A DNA stretch of 64,000 nt, taken from NCBI RefSeq assembly GCF_014168535.1, contig NZ_CP060007.1, positions 2,666,001 through 2,730,000 of the forward strand, read 5' to 3'. The position numbers and the translations under genes are program-made. This document shows, piece by piece, positions 8,343-16,654 of this stretch (position 1 is its first letter; every line of letters begins with the position of its first letter). Under the pieces are notes generated by a model, which was not told the origin of the DNA, did no database searches, and saw only the letters and a list, made by a program, of their open reading frames with translations. Origin of the DNA: Lacibacter sediminis. Lineage in GTDB: Bacteria > Bacteroidota > Bacteroidia > Chitinophagales > Chitinophagaceae.

Positions 8343-10427
8343 ATGAAATTTGTTTGTTTCTTTTTGTGCTGCTGTGTTCTTCATCAGCTACCTGCCCAAC
8401 GTAAAATGGAAAAACTAAATCGTGGTACCGTTGCGGTTCGGGTGAACAGTTCGGAAGTATTTCTCAGTTGGCGATTAATGGGTACCGAACCATCAACTAC
8501 TTCTTTCAATATTTATCGGGATGGAATAAAGATCAATGCCACAGCATTAACCGGTGCTACCAATTACAAACACAGTACCACAACAAACGGCACTTACATG
8601 GTTAAGGCTGTAGTGGACGGTACGGAAGAAAGTAATAGTGTTGAAGCTTCTGTGTGGGTGCAACAGTACAAACAGATCCCGATACAACAACCTGCAGGAG
8701 GTACAACGCCTGATGCGGTTGCTTATACTTACACAGCAAACGATGCAAGCGTTGGTGATTTAGATGGCGATGGTGAATATGAAATCATTTTAAAATGGGA
8801 TCCTACCAATTCAAAAGATAATTCACAATCGGGCTATACCGGTAATGTGTACCTCGATGCCTATAAAATGAACGGCACCAGATTGTGGCGTATTGATCTT
8901 GGTATTAACATTCGTGCAGGTGCACATTACACACAATTCTTAGTGTACGATTTTGACAGTGATGGCAAAGCAGAAATAGCTTGTAAAACTGCTGATGGCA
9001 CAAAAGATGGTATTGGTACAGTGATTGGAAATGCAACTGTTGATTATCGTAACAGTAATGGTTATGTATTGAGCGGACCGGAATATTTAACTGTATTCAA
9101 CGGCATAACAGGTGCTGCAATGGATACTGAAAATTATACTCCCGCAAGAGGAACCGTAAGCAGCTGGGGTGATAGTTATGGTAATCGTGTTGATCGTTTT
9201 ATTGCTGCCGTTGCTTATTTGGATGGAATCAATCCAAGTATGGTATTTGGTCGTGGCTATTATACAAGACTTGTAAGGAGTGCATGGGATTTTAAAAATG
9301 GGCAATTAGTACAACGCTGGATATTCGACAGCAATACAACCGGCAACAATGCGTACGCAGGCATGGGCAATCACCAGATGACTGTTGGTGATGCAAACGG
9401 CGATGGGAAAGATGAAATCTATAACGGATCAAGTGCGGTGAATTATGATGGCACCGGTTTCTTTGCAAATGGATTGGGGCATGGTGATGCATTGCATATG
9501 ACTGACATGGATCCTGATCGTCCGGGTATGGAATTATGGCAGTGCTATGAAGAACCGGTAAAGTATGCAGGGAAAGGTTTGCGTTTGTTTGATGCGGCCA
9601 CAGGTGTGCCCATCTGGGGCGTAAATGCAACAGGTGATATTGGTCGTGCACTGGCAGCGGATATTGATCCCCGTTATAAAGGATATGAATGTTGGGGCTC
9701 CACAGGTTATCTCTACAATGTGAAAGGCGATTCAGTCGGGCCATCACGACCTACCATCAATCATGCAATCTGGTGGGACGGAGATCTGCTGCGTGAAATA
9801 CTGGATGATGAAAAGCTGGAGAAATGGGACTATGCCAATAACAGACTCAATCGTTTATTGACCTTATATCTCGCAAATCTGGGTTCAGCTTCAAGTAACA
9901 ATTCAACAAAAGCAAATCCTGCGTTGACAGCAGATATATTAGGCGATTGGCGGGAAGAGATCATTATGCGTAGCGGCGATAATCAATTCCTGAATATCTA
10001 TACAACCGTTAACGAAACAACACATCGCATTTATACGCTCATGCACGACCCGCAGTATCGTTTGGCAATTGCCTGGCAGAATGCAGCATATAATCAACCA
10101 CCGCATCCGGGTTTTTATCTGGGCGATGGTATGAGTGCAGCGCCAATACCCAATATTCAACTGGTGAATGCTGTCACTACTCCTGTAAGCGATCAAACTG
10201 TTGCCGCAATAACTGTTGATGTATTTCCCAACCCTTCCGTAAAAACTTTTTTCATCAGAGCAAACGGAAGCTTTACTTTTCACATCTATGATGTTAATGG
10301 GAAGCTGCAGCAACAGGGAACAGCCGTAAATCAAATTGAAACCGGAACTGAACTGATGGCCGGTGTATATTTCGTGAAAGTGATGGCAAAGAAGCAACAA
10401 ACAACAATTAAGATCATCAAACAATAA
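8343..10427 (+). CDS. PL11 rhamnogalacturonan lyase with type IX secretion tail
   Basis: This predicted 694-residue lyase cleaves the galacturonate-rhamnose backbone of rhamnogalacturonan I by beta-elimination. I start it at ATG 8343, directly before a signal peptide (MKFVCFFLCCCVLHQLPAQ); the frame runs further upstream without adding a better signal. The PL11 propeller follows, with EKLNRG at the mature N-terminus and several Asp-rich calcium loops (DASVGDLDGDGEYE, GDANGDGKDE). The last 75 residues form a type A sorting domain (VDVFPNPS, IYDVNGK, AGVYFVKV) that directs export and cell-surface attachment through the type IX system. It heads the six-gene operon and is the only product here with this tail. 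Confidence 0.92.
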   Translation: MKFVCFFLCCCVLHQLPAQRKMEKLNRGTVAVRVNSSEVFLSWRLMGTEPSTTSFNIYRDGIKINATALTGATNYKHSTTTNGTYMVKAVVDGTEESNSVEASVWVQQYKQIPIQQPAGGTTPDAVAYTYTANDASVGDLDGDGEYEIILKWDPTNSKDNSQSGYTGNVYLDAYKMNGTRLWRIDLGINIRAGAHYTQFLVYDFDSDGKAEIACKTADGTKDGIGTVIGNATVDYRNSNGYVLSGPEYLTVFNGITGAAMDTENYTPARGTVSSWGDSYGNRVDRFIAAVAYLDGINPSMVFGRGYYTRLVRSAWDFKNGQLVQRWIFDSNTTGNNAYAGMGNHQMTVGDANGDGKDEIYNGSSAVNYDGTGFFANGLGHGDALHMTDMDPDRPGMELWQCYEEPVKYAGKGLRLFDAATGVPIWGVNATGDIGRALAADIDPRYKGYECWGSTGYLYNVKGDSVGPSRPTINHAIWWDGDLLREILDDEKLEKWDYANNRLNRLLTLYLANLGSASSNNSTKANPALTADILGDWREEIIMRSGDNQFLNIYTTVNETTHRIYTLMHDPQYRLAIAWQNAAYNQPPHPGFYLGDGMSAAPIPNIQLVNAVTTPVSDQTVAAITVDVFPNPSVKTFFIRANGSFTFHIYDVNGKLQQQGTAVNQIETGTELMAGVYFVKVMAKKQQTTIKIIKQ

Positions 10428-10428
10428 C

Positions 10429-11871
10429 ATGACTATAAGTAAGCAAAGCAGTTTTTCCCTTCTCTTTTTGTTTGTAACACTTACAACATTGGCGCAATCA
10501 TCTGCTGCACCTGAGTGGACAAAGAAGGTCGGTGCACGAAGTTTTCCTGCAGGTAGAATTATTTATTACGTGAACAGCTACGGAGCCGTGAGCGATACCG
10601 TAACAGTTAATACAAAAGCCATTCAAAGCGCCATTGATGCCTGTGCTGCAAAGGGTGGCGGTATTGTTGCGTTTAAACCTGGCACTTATGTTACGGGCGC
10701 TATCTTTTTAAAGAACAATGTGCATTTGCGGATTGATAAAGGCGTGTTGATCCTTGGTTCACAAAACTTCGATGACTATCCGGATATGGATACACGTATT
10801 GCCGGGCTCGAAATGAAATGGCCTGCTGCATTGTTCAATGCGTTGAATGTTAAGAATGTGGCGATCACCGGCGATGGCATTGTAAACGCAAGAGGTAAAT
10901 TCTGCTGGGATAAGTATTGGGAGATGCGAAAAGAGTATGATAAGAAAGGTTTGCGTTGGATCGTTGATTATGATGCAAAACGTGTACGTACATTATTAGT
11001 TCAAAATTCATCCGATGTTTCCATCAAAGGATTAACGTTTAAGAACGCCGGTTTCTGGACAGTACAATTATTGTATTCTTCTTACTTAACTGTTGATGGC
11101 GTTGTCATTAAAAATAACGAGGATGGAAGCGGCCCGAGCACTGATGGTATTGATGTGGATTCATCGAGCTGGGTGTTGATCGAGAATTGTGATATTGATT
11201 GCAACGACGATAACTTTTGTTTAAAAGCAGGTCGTGATTGGGATGGGCTTCGTGTAAATCGTCCAACAGAATATGTAGTGATCAGAAAATCCATTGCACG
11301 AAGAGGAGCAGGGCTTGTAACCTTGGGCAGTGAAACATCAGGCAGCATCCGTCATATTTATTGTACCGATCTCTACGCAAAAAATACAGACAATGGGTTA
11401 CGAATAAAATCTGCCACCACACGTGGCGGAACCATTGAAGATATCTACTTTGTGAATTCTGTGTTGGATTCAGTACGTAACGCCTATCAATTCAATTTAA
11501 ACTGGTATCCTGCCTATAGTTATTCAGAACTCCCAAAAGGTTATACCATGGAGACTGTACCTACTCATTGGAAATCGATGTTGCAGAAAGTAACGCCTGC
11601 AGAAAAAGGAACACCTTATGCAAAGAAATTCATCATCCGGAATGTAAAGATCAGCAATGCGCAAAAGGCATTTGAGATAAATGGTTTGCCGCAATCGTTG
11701 CTGGAAGATTTTCAGTTCATCAATTCGTTTATTTCTGCAGGAACAATTGGTACCATGGAATACACGAAAGGCTGGAAGTTTATCAACACAACCATTGATA
11801 TTTCAACCAAACCTGTTGAAAAGAAAAAAGAACCCACAGGGATCGAAGAACAGGAGCGTCTAAAAGGATAG
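10429..11871 (+). CDS. GH28 polygalacturonase-family hydrolase
   Basis: This 480-residue secreted beta-helix protein has a signal ending near LAQS. GH28 enzymes hydrolyse galacturonosyl bonds in homogalacturonan or rhamnogalacturonan. The catalytic landmarks are present in order: GPSTDGIDVDSS (standing for the NTD motif), CNDDNFCLKAG (the DD pair), GAGLVTLGSE and NGLRIKS (the RIK motif). The usual GHG His is replaced: the sequence reads GAG. Loss of that His occurs in some rhamnogalacturonan-specific members, so this may be an exo-acting rhamnogalacturonan galacturonohydrolase rather than a polygalacturonase (inference). Its ATG lies 1 bp after the PL11 stop. It ends in an acidic/basic tail rather than a sorting domain. 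Confidence 0.88.
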   Translation: MTISKQSSFSLLFLFVTLTTLAQSSAAPEWTKKVGARSFPAGRIIYYVNSYGAVSDTVTVNTKAIQSAIDACAAKGGGIVAFKPGTYVTGAIFLKNNVHLRIDKGVLILGSQNFDDYPDMDTRIAGLEMKWPAALFNALNVKNVAITGDGIVNARGKFCWDKYWEMRKEYDKKGLRWIVDYDAKRVRTLLVQNSSDVSIKGLTFKNAGFWTVQLLYSSYLTVDGVVIKNNEDGSGPSTDGIDVDSSSWVLIENCDIDCNDDNFCLKAGRDWDGLRVNRPTEYVVIRKSIARRGAGLVTLGSETSGSIRHIYCTDLYAKNTDNGLRIKSATTRGGTIEDIYFVNSVLDSVRNAYQFNLNWYPAYSYSELPKGYTMETVPTHWKSMLQKVTPAEKGTPYAKKFIIRNVKISNAQKAFEINGLPQSLLEDFQFINSFISAGTIGTMEYTKGWKFINTTIDISTKPVEKKKEPTGIEEQERLKG

Positions 11872-11876
11872 TTTGG

Positions 11877-11968
11877 TAATTGATAATTAGAAAATTGATA
11901 ATTGAAATATGCAATGAAAAAATATTCCCCATCAGTTAGTCATTCACCATTCACCATTTACCATTCAC
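11877..11968. repeat. Short-unit repeat patch spanning the second PL11 start
   Basis: Two copies of AATTGATAATT (near 11879 and 11893) are followed by four units of the CCATTCAC kind (11941-11968). The second block lies inside the coding sequence, in the N-terminal part of the signal peptide. A patch of the same CCATTCAC type precedes the glycosyltransferase gene near 60,641. I read these as dispersed intergenic repeats. Confidence 0.6.
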
Positions 11969-13833
11969 GTTTTTTGTTGGTGCTCATTGCTTTCTTTGCG
12001 ATGCTCAGTACACGGGCACAATACCAGATGGAGTTTCTTACACGTGGAGTGCATGCTGTGCCGGCGGGCAGTGGAAAAGTATTTGTGAGCTGGCGTTTGC
12101 TGGGAACAGAAGATAATAGTCTTGCATTCAATCTCTACAAAACTGTAAATGGCAAAACCAGTAAGCTGAATAAAACTCCATTGCTTAAAGCAACAGGGTT
12201 TACTGACGAAGCTGTTGATACAACTGCAGTGAATATCTACACTGTAAAAGCGATCATCAAAAAAAAAGAAGAAACAAAAGGCGAATCGTTTACACTTGCT
12301 GCAAATGCAAAACCATACACTTCAATTCCATTAAAAACGCCAACAGGCTATTCTGCGAATGATGCCAGTGTGGGTGATGTAGATGGTGATGGTGTGTATG
12401 AAGTGTTTATTCATATGGCTGGCAGGGGAAAAGATAATTCACAAGCTGGTGTTACTGATCCACCCATCATTCAATGTTATAAACTGGATGGAGCATTTTT
12501 ATGGGAGATCAATCTCGGAAAGAATATTCGTGAAGGAGCACACTATACACAGTTCATGGTGTATGATCTTGATGGAGATGGTAAAGCAGAGATCGCTATG
12601 AAAACTGCTGATGGCAGTATTGACGGTAAAGGCAACGTGATTGGTGACAGTACAAAAGATTATCGTAACGAACGTGGATATATTTTAAGTGGCCCTGAGT
12701 TTCTCACTGTGTTCAACGGACAAACAGGTGCTGCTATTTCAACAGTGAGCTATGATCCGCCACGTCATCCATCATCTCTCAATCCAACAACTGATGAATT
12801 GAAGACGATCTGGGGTGATGGTTATGGTAACCGCATGGATCGTTTTATTGCAGCTATTGCATATCTCGATGGCAAACATCCATCCTTGGTGATGTGTCGT
12901 GGATATTATACAAGAACCGTATTGGCAGCTTGGGATTTAAAAGGAAATCAATTAGTTAAGCGTTGGGTGTTTGATAGTGACACACCGGGTAATAAAACAT
13001 ATGCAGGCCAAGGAAATCATAATATCAATGTATCGGATGTTGATGGCGATGGAAAAGATGAGATCATTTATGGACAAATGACGATTGATGATAACGGGAA
13101 AGGATTATACAGCACAGGTATTGGTCATGGTGATGCATTGCATACGAGTGATATGGATCCCGAGCGTCCGGGTTTGGAAGTGTTCGGCATACAGGAAAAG
13201 TTTGGTGATGCAGGTGCAAATTTCCGTGATGCAAAAACAGGTGAAGTGATCTGGAAGAAAGCATCGGTGAAAGCTGGTGAAGATGGGGAAGGCCCTGGTC
13301 GTGGTTTGGCATTGGATATTGATCCACGTTATCCCGGCTTTGAATGTTGGGTAGCGGGTGCAGGTATCACCGGTTTGTTTGATAACAAAGGAAATAAGAT
13401 CGCAGAAAAAACGCCGCCCTGTAACATGGGTATTTATTGGGATGGCGATGCATTGAGTGAAGTGTTGAACGGAGTAAACATCAGCAAGTGGGATTATGTA
13501 AACAGTTCAATGGTAAAATTATTTGATGGAAGAGATTTCGGTTGTGTAAGTAATAACGGAACAAAAGCAAACCCCTGTTTAAGTGCTGATCTGTTTGGTG
13601 ATTGGCGGGAAGAAATTATCTGTCGCACGACTGATAGTAAAGAGTTGCGTATTTATTCAACTTCTATTCCAACAGAAATTAAATTGTATACGCTCATGCA
13701 CAATCCGCAATACCGTTTAAGTATTGCCTGGCAGAATGTGGCGTACAATCAACCTCCGCATGTAAGTTATTTTATCGGCGAAGGAATGAAAATGCCGCCT
13801 AAGCCGAATATTACAATTATTACAAAAAAATAA
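11914..13833 (+). CDS. PL11 rhamnogalacturonan lyase (no sorting tail)
   Basis: This is a second PL11, 639 residues, paralogous to the first across the whole propeller (MEFLTRGVHAVPAGSGKVF, DASVGDVDGDGVYE, GNRMDRFIAAIAYLDG, DVDGDGKDEI). It ends right after the catalytic domain, so it should be released into the periplasm or carried by another route, unlike the first copy. The frame extends to a TTG at 11902, but ATG 11914 is the better start. The N-terminal region (MKKYSPSVSHSPFTIYHSRF) is unusually long before the hydrophobic core (LLVLIAFFAMLSTRAQ) and coincides with a CCATTCAC-type DNA repeat. ATG 11914 is 43 bp after the GH28 stop, in the same operon. Confidence 0.92.
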   Translation: MKKYSPSVSHSPFTIYHSRFLLVLIAFFAMLSTRAQYQMEFLTRGVHAVPAGSGKVFVSWRLLGTEDNSLAFNLYKTVNGKTSKLNKTPLLKATGFTDEAVDTTAVNIYTVKAIIKKKEETKGESFTLAANAKPYTSIPLKTPTGYSANDASVGDVDGDGVYEVFIHMAGRGKDNSQAGVTDPPIIQCYKLDGAFLWEINLGKNIREGAHYTQFMVYDLDGDGKAEIAMKTADGSIDGKGNVIGDSTKDYRNERGYILSGPEFLTVFNGQTGAAISTVSYDPPRHPSSLNPTTDELKTIWGDGYGNRMDRFIAAIAYLDGKHPSLVMCRGYYTRTVLAAWDLKGNQLVKRWVFDSDTPGNKTYAGQGNHNINVSDVDGDGKDEIIYGQMTIDDNGKGLYSTGIGHGDALHTSDMDPERPGLEVFGIQEKFGDAGANFRDAKTGEVIWKKASVKAGEDGEGPGRGLALDIDPRYPGFECWVAGAGITGLFDNKGNKIAEKTPPCNMGIYWDGDALSEVLNGVNISKWDYVNSSMVKLFDGRDFGCVSNNGTKANPCLSADLFGDWREEIICRTTDSKELRIYSTSIPTEIKLYTLMHNPQYRLSIAWQNVAYNQPPHVSYFIGEGMKMPPKPNITIITKK

Positions 13834-13845
13834 AACGGGCAGCAC

Positions 13846-14628
13846 ATGAAATGGATCAAAGCAAATGCAGATGTAGTACGATTGCTGTTATTATTTTTTG
13901 TAATGACCTCTTTTATTGTTAGCAATCATAAACCAACCATCTATATCATTGGTGATTCAACGGTTCGTAATACCAATCGTCCGCAATGTGGTTGGGGTGA
14001 AATGATCGGCGAGTTCTTTGATTCAACACAGATCAATATCAGCAACCAGGCAATGGCTGGCCGCAGCACAAGAACCTTCATAAAAGAAAAACGTTGGGAT
14101 AAAGTGATGTCAACACTGACAGAAGGTGATTATGTAATTATGCAGTTTGGACATAATGAAGGCAGCAAGCCTGATACTTCACGTGGAGGTTATCGTGGAG
14201 TGTTAAGAGGAACAGGCGATGAAACCGTTTCGCTTACATGGATGGATAGCAGTGTTGAAGTGGTTCATACGTATGGATGGTATTTAAAGAAGTTTATTCG
14301 TGATGCAAAGAGTAAAGGTGCAAGACCAATCATTTGTTCGATGATTCCACGCAATCAGTTTGCAGATGGCAAAGTGAAACGTGCCAACAATGATTTTGGA
14401 AAATGGGCGAAGGAAATTGCAGAAAGCGAAGGTGTTTTCTTTATCGACTTAAATGCAATTACTGCTGATAAGTATGATTTGTTGGGGCCTGATCAGGTAA
14501 AGAACTTATTTCACGGCGATCATACACATACAAATGTTGATGGTGCAAAGATCAATGCGGCGTCTGTTGTGCAAGGTATTCGCAACTTAAGTAATGAATT
14601 GCCTCTTGTAAATTATTTAAAAAATTAA
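13846..14628 (+). CDS. CE12 rhamnogalacturonan acetylesterase (copy 1)
   Basis: This 260-residue SGNH hydrolase removes acetyl groups from galacturonate residues of rhamnogalacturonan. The family blocks are visible: IIGDSTV with the catalytic Ser at residue 38, the Gly/Asn blocks around NQAMAGRSTRTF, QFGHNE, and the C-terminal GDHTHTN with the Asp-x-x-His pair. A hydrophobic N-terminal segment (VVRLLLLFFVMTSFIV) may be a signal anchor or uncleaved signal peptide. Position 12 bp after the PL11 stop and 22 bp before a paralogue fits joint deacetylation and lyase attack. Confidence 0.9.
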   Translation: MKWIKANADVVRLLLLFFVMTSFIVSNHKPTIYIIGDSTVRNTNRPQCGWGEMIGEFFDSTQINISNQAMAGRSTRTFIKEKRWDKVMSTLTEGDYVIMQFGHNEGSKPDTSRGGYRGVLRGTGDETVSLTWMDSSVEVVHTYGWYLKKFIRDAKSKGARPIICSMIPRNQFADGKVKRANNDFGKWAKEIAESEGVFFIDLNAITADKYDLLGPDQVKNLFHGDHTHTNVDGAKINAASVVQGIRNLSNELPLVNYLKN

Positions 14629-14650
14629 TTACAGAATATAAATTTGAAGT

Positions 14651-15430
14651 ATGAAATTAAGTAAGCTGTCTGCACTTATTGTTATTCTTGGAATACTATC
14701 GTTTACGATGATGCAAAGCAAGCCTGTATTTTATATCATTGGCGATTCAACCGTTCGTAATGGTGATGGCAGTGGAAGAAACGGGCAATGGGGCTGGGGT
14801 AGTTTTATAGCTGAGTATTTTGATACAACAAAGATCTCTGTTCAGAATCATGCCATCGGTGGTCGCAGCAGTCGTACATTTATTACTGAAGGTCGTTGGG
14901 AAAAGATCACTGCTAATTTAAAGAAAGGCGATTATGTAATTATGCAGTTTGGGCATAACGATGCAAGTCCTTTAGATGATACGGCACGTGCAAGAGGAAC
15001 GATCCGTGGCATTGGCAACGACAGCTCTGAGATATGGAATCCTATTCGTAAGGTAAAAGAAACAGTGTATAGTTACGGAGCGTATATGCGCAGGTATGTA
15101 CGTGAAACAAAAGCAAAAGGAGGAATTCCCATTGTATGTTCGTTGATACCACGCCATAACTGGAAAGATGGAAAGGTGAATCGCTCAAAAGATAATTATG
15201 CCTTGTGGGCACAGCAGGTCGCTAAGGAAGAAGGCGCTTATTTTATTGACCTCAATGAGTTAATTGCAGACAAGTACGATCAGTTAGGTGAAGCAGAAGT
15301 AAGCAAATACTTTCATGGCGATAAAACACATACAGGACTTGATGGAGCTAAGATAAATGCTGAGATTGTGATACAGCAATTGTTGAAACAAAACCCGGGT
15401 GAACTTTCACGCTTTATCGTAAAAAAATAA
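14651..15430 (+). CDS. CE12 rhamnogalacturonan acetylesterase (copy 2)
   Basis: This 259-residue paralogue of the preceding gene has the same SGNH blocks: IIGDSTVRN with Ser at residue 33, NHAIGGRSSRTF, QFGHND and HGDKTHTG. It differs in the third block (GHND, the canonical form, versus GHNE in copy 1) and in the loop after GDSTV (DGSGRNGQWGWGS). The two may therefore prefer different acetyl positions or chain ends (inference). A short N-terminal hydrophobic segment (LIVILGILSFTMM) suggests export. Confidence 0.9.
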   Translation: MKLSKLSALIVILGILSFTMMQSKPVFYIIGDSTVRNGDGSGRNGQWGWGSFIAEYFDTTKISVQNHAIGGRSSRTFITEGRWEKITANLKKGDYVIMQFGHNDASPLDDTARARGTIRGIGNDSSEIWNPIRKVKETVYSYGAYMRRYVRETKAKGGIPIVCSLIPRHNWKDGKVNRSKDNYALWAQQVAKEEGAYFIDLNELIADKYDQLGEAEVSKYFHGDKTHTGLDGAKINAEIVIQQLLKQNPGELSRFIVKK

Positions 15431-15451
15431 TCAATACAAAAACTGCCAGAT

Positions 15452-15766
15452 ATGCCACGCATTGCATCACGCATGAAAATATTCAAGGGCCAGGAAGAAG
15501 AATACAAACGTCGCCATGATGAACTCTGGCCCGACCTTGAAGAATTGCTCCATCAAACAGGTATCAGTGATTACAGTATTTTCTTAGATGAATCAACTGG
15601 TGATCTGTTTGCTGTATTGCAAGCCGAAGATCCCGCAAAGCTCAGCGATCTGCCCAATCACCCCGTAATGCAAAAATGGTGGGCTTACATGAAAGACATT
15701 ATGGAATCAAATCCGGATAACTCGCCGGTGAGTACCCCGTTAAAGGATGTATTCTATATGAAGTAA
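15452..15766 (+). CDS. rhaM: L-rhamnose mutarotase
   Basis: This is a 104-residue cytoplasmic protein with no signal peptide, the usual size for RhaM. It interconverts alpha and beta anomers of L-rhamnose. Recognised from IASRMKIFKGQEEEYKRRH at the start, then ELWPDLEELL, YSIFLDESTGDLFAVLQ and HPVMQKWWAYM. It is the last gene of the PL11 operon, which shows that rhamnose released by the upstream enzymes is used by this cell. The other rhamnose catabolic genes are not in the window. It converges with the regulator gene, leaving 12 bp between stops. Confidence 0.92.
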   Translation: MPRIASRMKIFKGQEEEYKRRHDELWPDLEELLHQTGISDYSIFLDESTGDLFAVLQAEDPAKLSDLPNHPVMQKWWAYMKDIMESNPDNSPVSTPLKDVFYMK

Positions 15767-15778
15767 TTAAGGAACAGA

Positions 15779-16495
15779 TTATTTCTCTACTTCCAAATGA
15801 TTATTCAGATTGGGAATGAATTTCAGCACCGCATGGAAATTCTTCTTGTAATGTTTTTTATCAAGCTTATAATAAAAGGCGCCTTTCTTTGAATTTGTTT
15901 TGTCCTTGTCTTTTTGTTTGATCAACAAACCTGTTGAAATGATCTTGCGGCTGAAGTTGCCTTTATCAAAATTTGTTTCATACACATCTTCAAACAAACT
16001 CTGCAACAACGGTAAGGTGAATTTTACAGGTAACAATTCAAACAGCAGGGGATGTAAGGCTGCCTTATATCTTAATTTCTCTCTTGCCATGGCTACCATT
16101 TGTGAGTGATCAAAGATCAGCTCAGGTATTTGATCGAGCTGAAACCACTCAGCATGATATTCTTCACTGATCTGTTTTTCATACTGGTGAATATCAATCA
16201 AAGCGAAATAAGCAACTGAAATCGTACGCTCAATCGGATCTCTGTCTTTTGCTGAAAAAGTATAAAACTGTTCGAGGTAAACTCCGTCAAGACCGGTCAG
16301 TTGTTTTAATACACGTTTAGCTGCCTCGTCGGTACTTTCTGCCGGCTGCACAAAACCACCCATTAAACTCCAATGGTCTTTTTTAGGCTCGAGGCCCCTT
16401 TTTATTAATAATATCTTGAGTTTATTACCATCAAATCCAAAAATGATACAGTCAACGGCAACAAGCAAGCGGGTCTGGTTTTGATACTTCAGCAT
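15779..16495 (-). CDS. Nudix-type transcriptional regulator, AraR-like
   Basis: This predicted 238-residue protein has an N-terminal Nudix fold (residues about 8-140) followed by a winged-helix region (residues about 150-238). The start is ATG 16495; the frame runs 49 codons further up but that part is low-complexity. The Nudix box (residues 47-69) reads GGFVQPAESTDEAAKR then VLKQLTGL. The REUxEE glutamates needed for hydrolysis are missing, so it is expected to sense a ligand rather than hydrolyse one. In Bacteroides a Nudix-related regulator, AraR, binds L-arabinose and controls arabinose genes. The present gene is divergent from an arabinose operon, so the same role is very likely, though NrtR-type regulation of other pathways remains possible. 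Confidence 0.82.
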   Translation of the reverse strand: MLKYQNQTRLLVAVDCIIFGFDGNKLKILLIKRGLEPKKDHWSLMGGFVQPAESTDEAAKRVLKQLTGLDGVYLEQFYTFSAKDRDPIERTISVAYFALIDIHQYEKQISEEYHAEWFQLDQIPELIFDHSQMVAMAREKLRYKAALHPLLFELLPVKFTLPLLQSLFEDVYETNFDKGNFSRKIISTGLLIKQKDKDKTNSKKGAFYYKLDKKHYKKNFHAVLKFIPNLNNHLEVEK

Positions 16496-16654
16496 GGCTT
16501 CGAAGTTAAGGAAGTAGGAATGAGGATAAAAATAAATGTAAAAATGACAATTACTATCAAAAAAGTATTTATTTTCATTTTTTAAACCAAAAGGCTTCCG
16601 GCCAACTGCTGAAAAAGTGCTGATCAGCAGGGAGGCTTTCAAAAACTTGCTAAA

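Noticed and set aside
9292..9747. Antisense open frame of 151 codons opposite the first PL11
   Set aside because: It lies fully inside a strongly supported gene on the other strand, is rich in His/Leu as shadow frames are, and shows no domain or start signal.
9939..10430. Antisense open frame of 163 codons opposite the PL11 C-terminus
   Set aside because: Shadow of the sorting domain region; no conserved motif and no promoter.
16528..16575. AAAATAAAT/ATTTATTTT inverted repeat as AraR operator
   Set aside because: Arms are 29 bp apart and pure A/T, expected by chance in this AT-rich gap; not annotated as a site.
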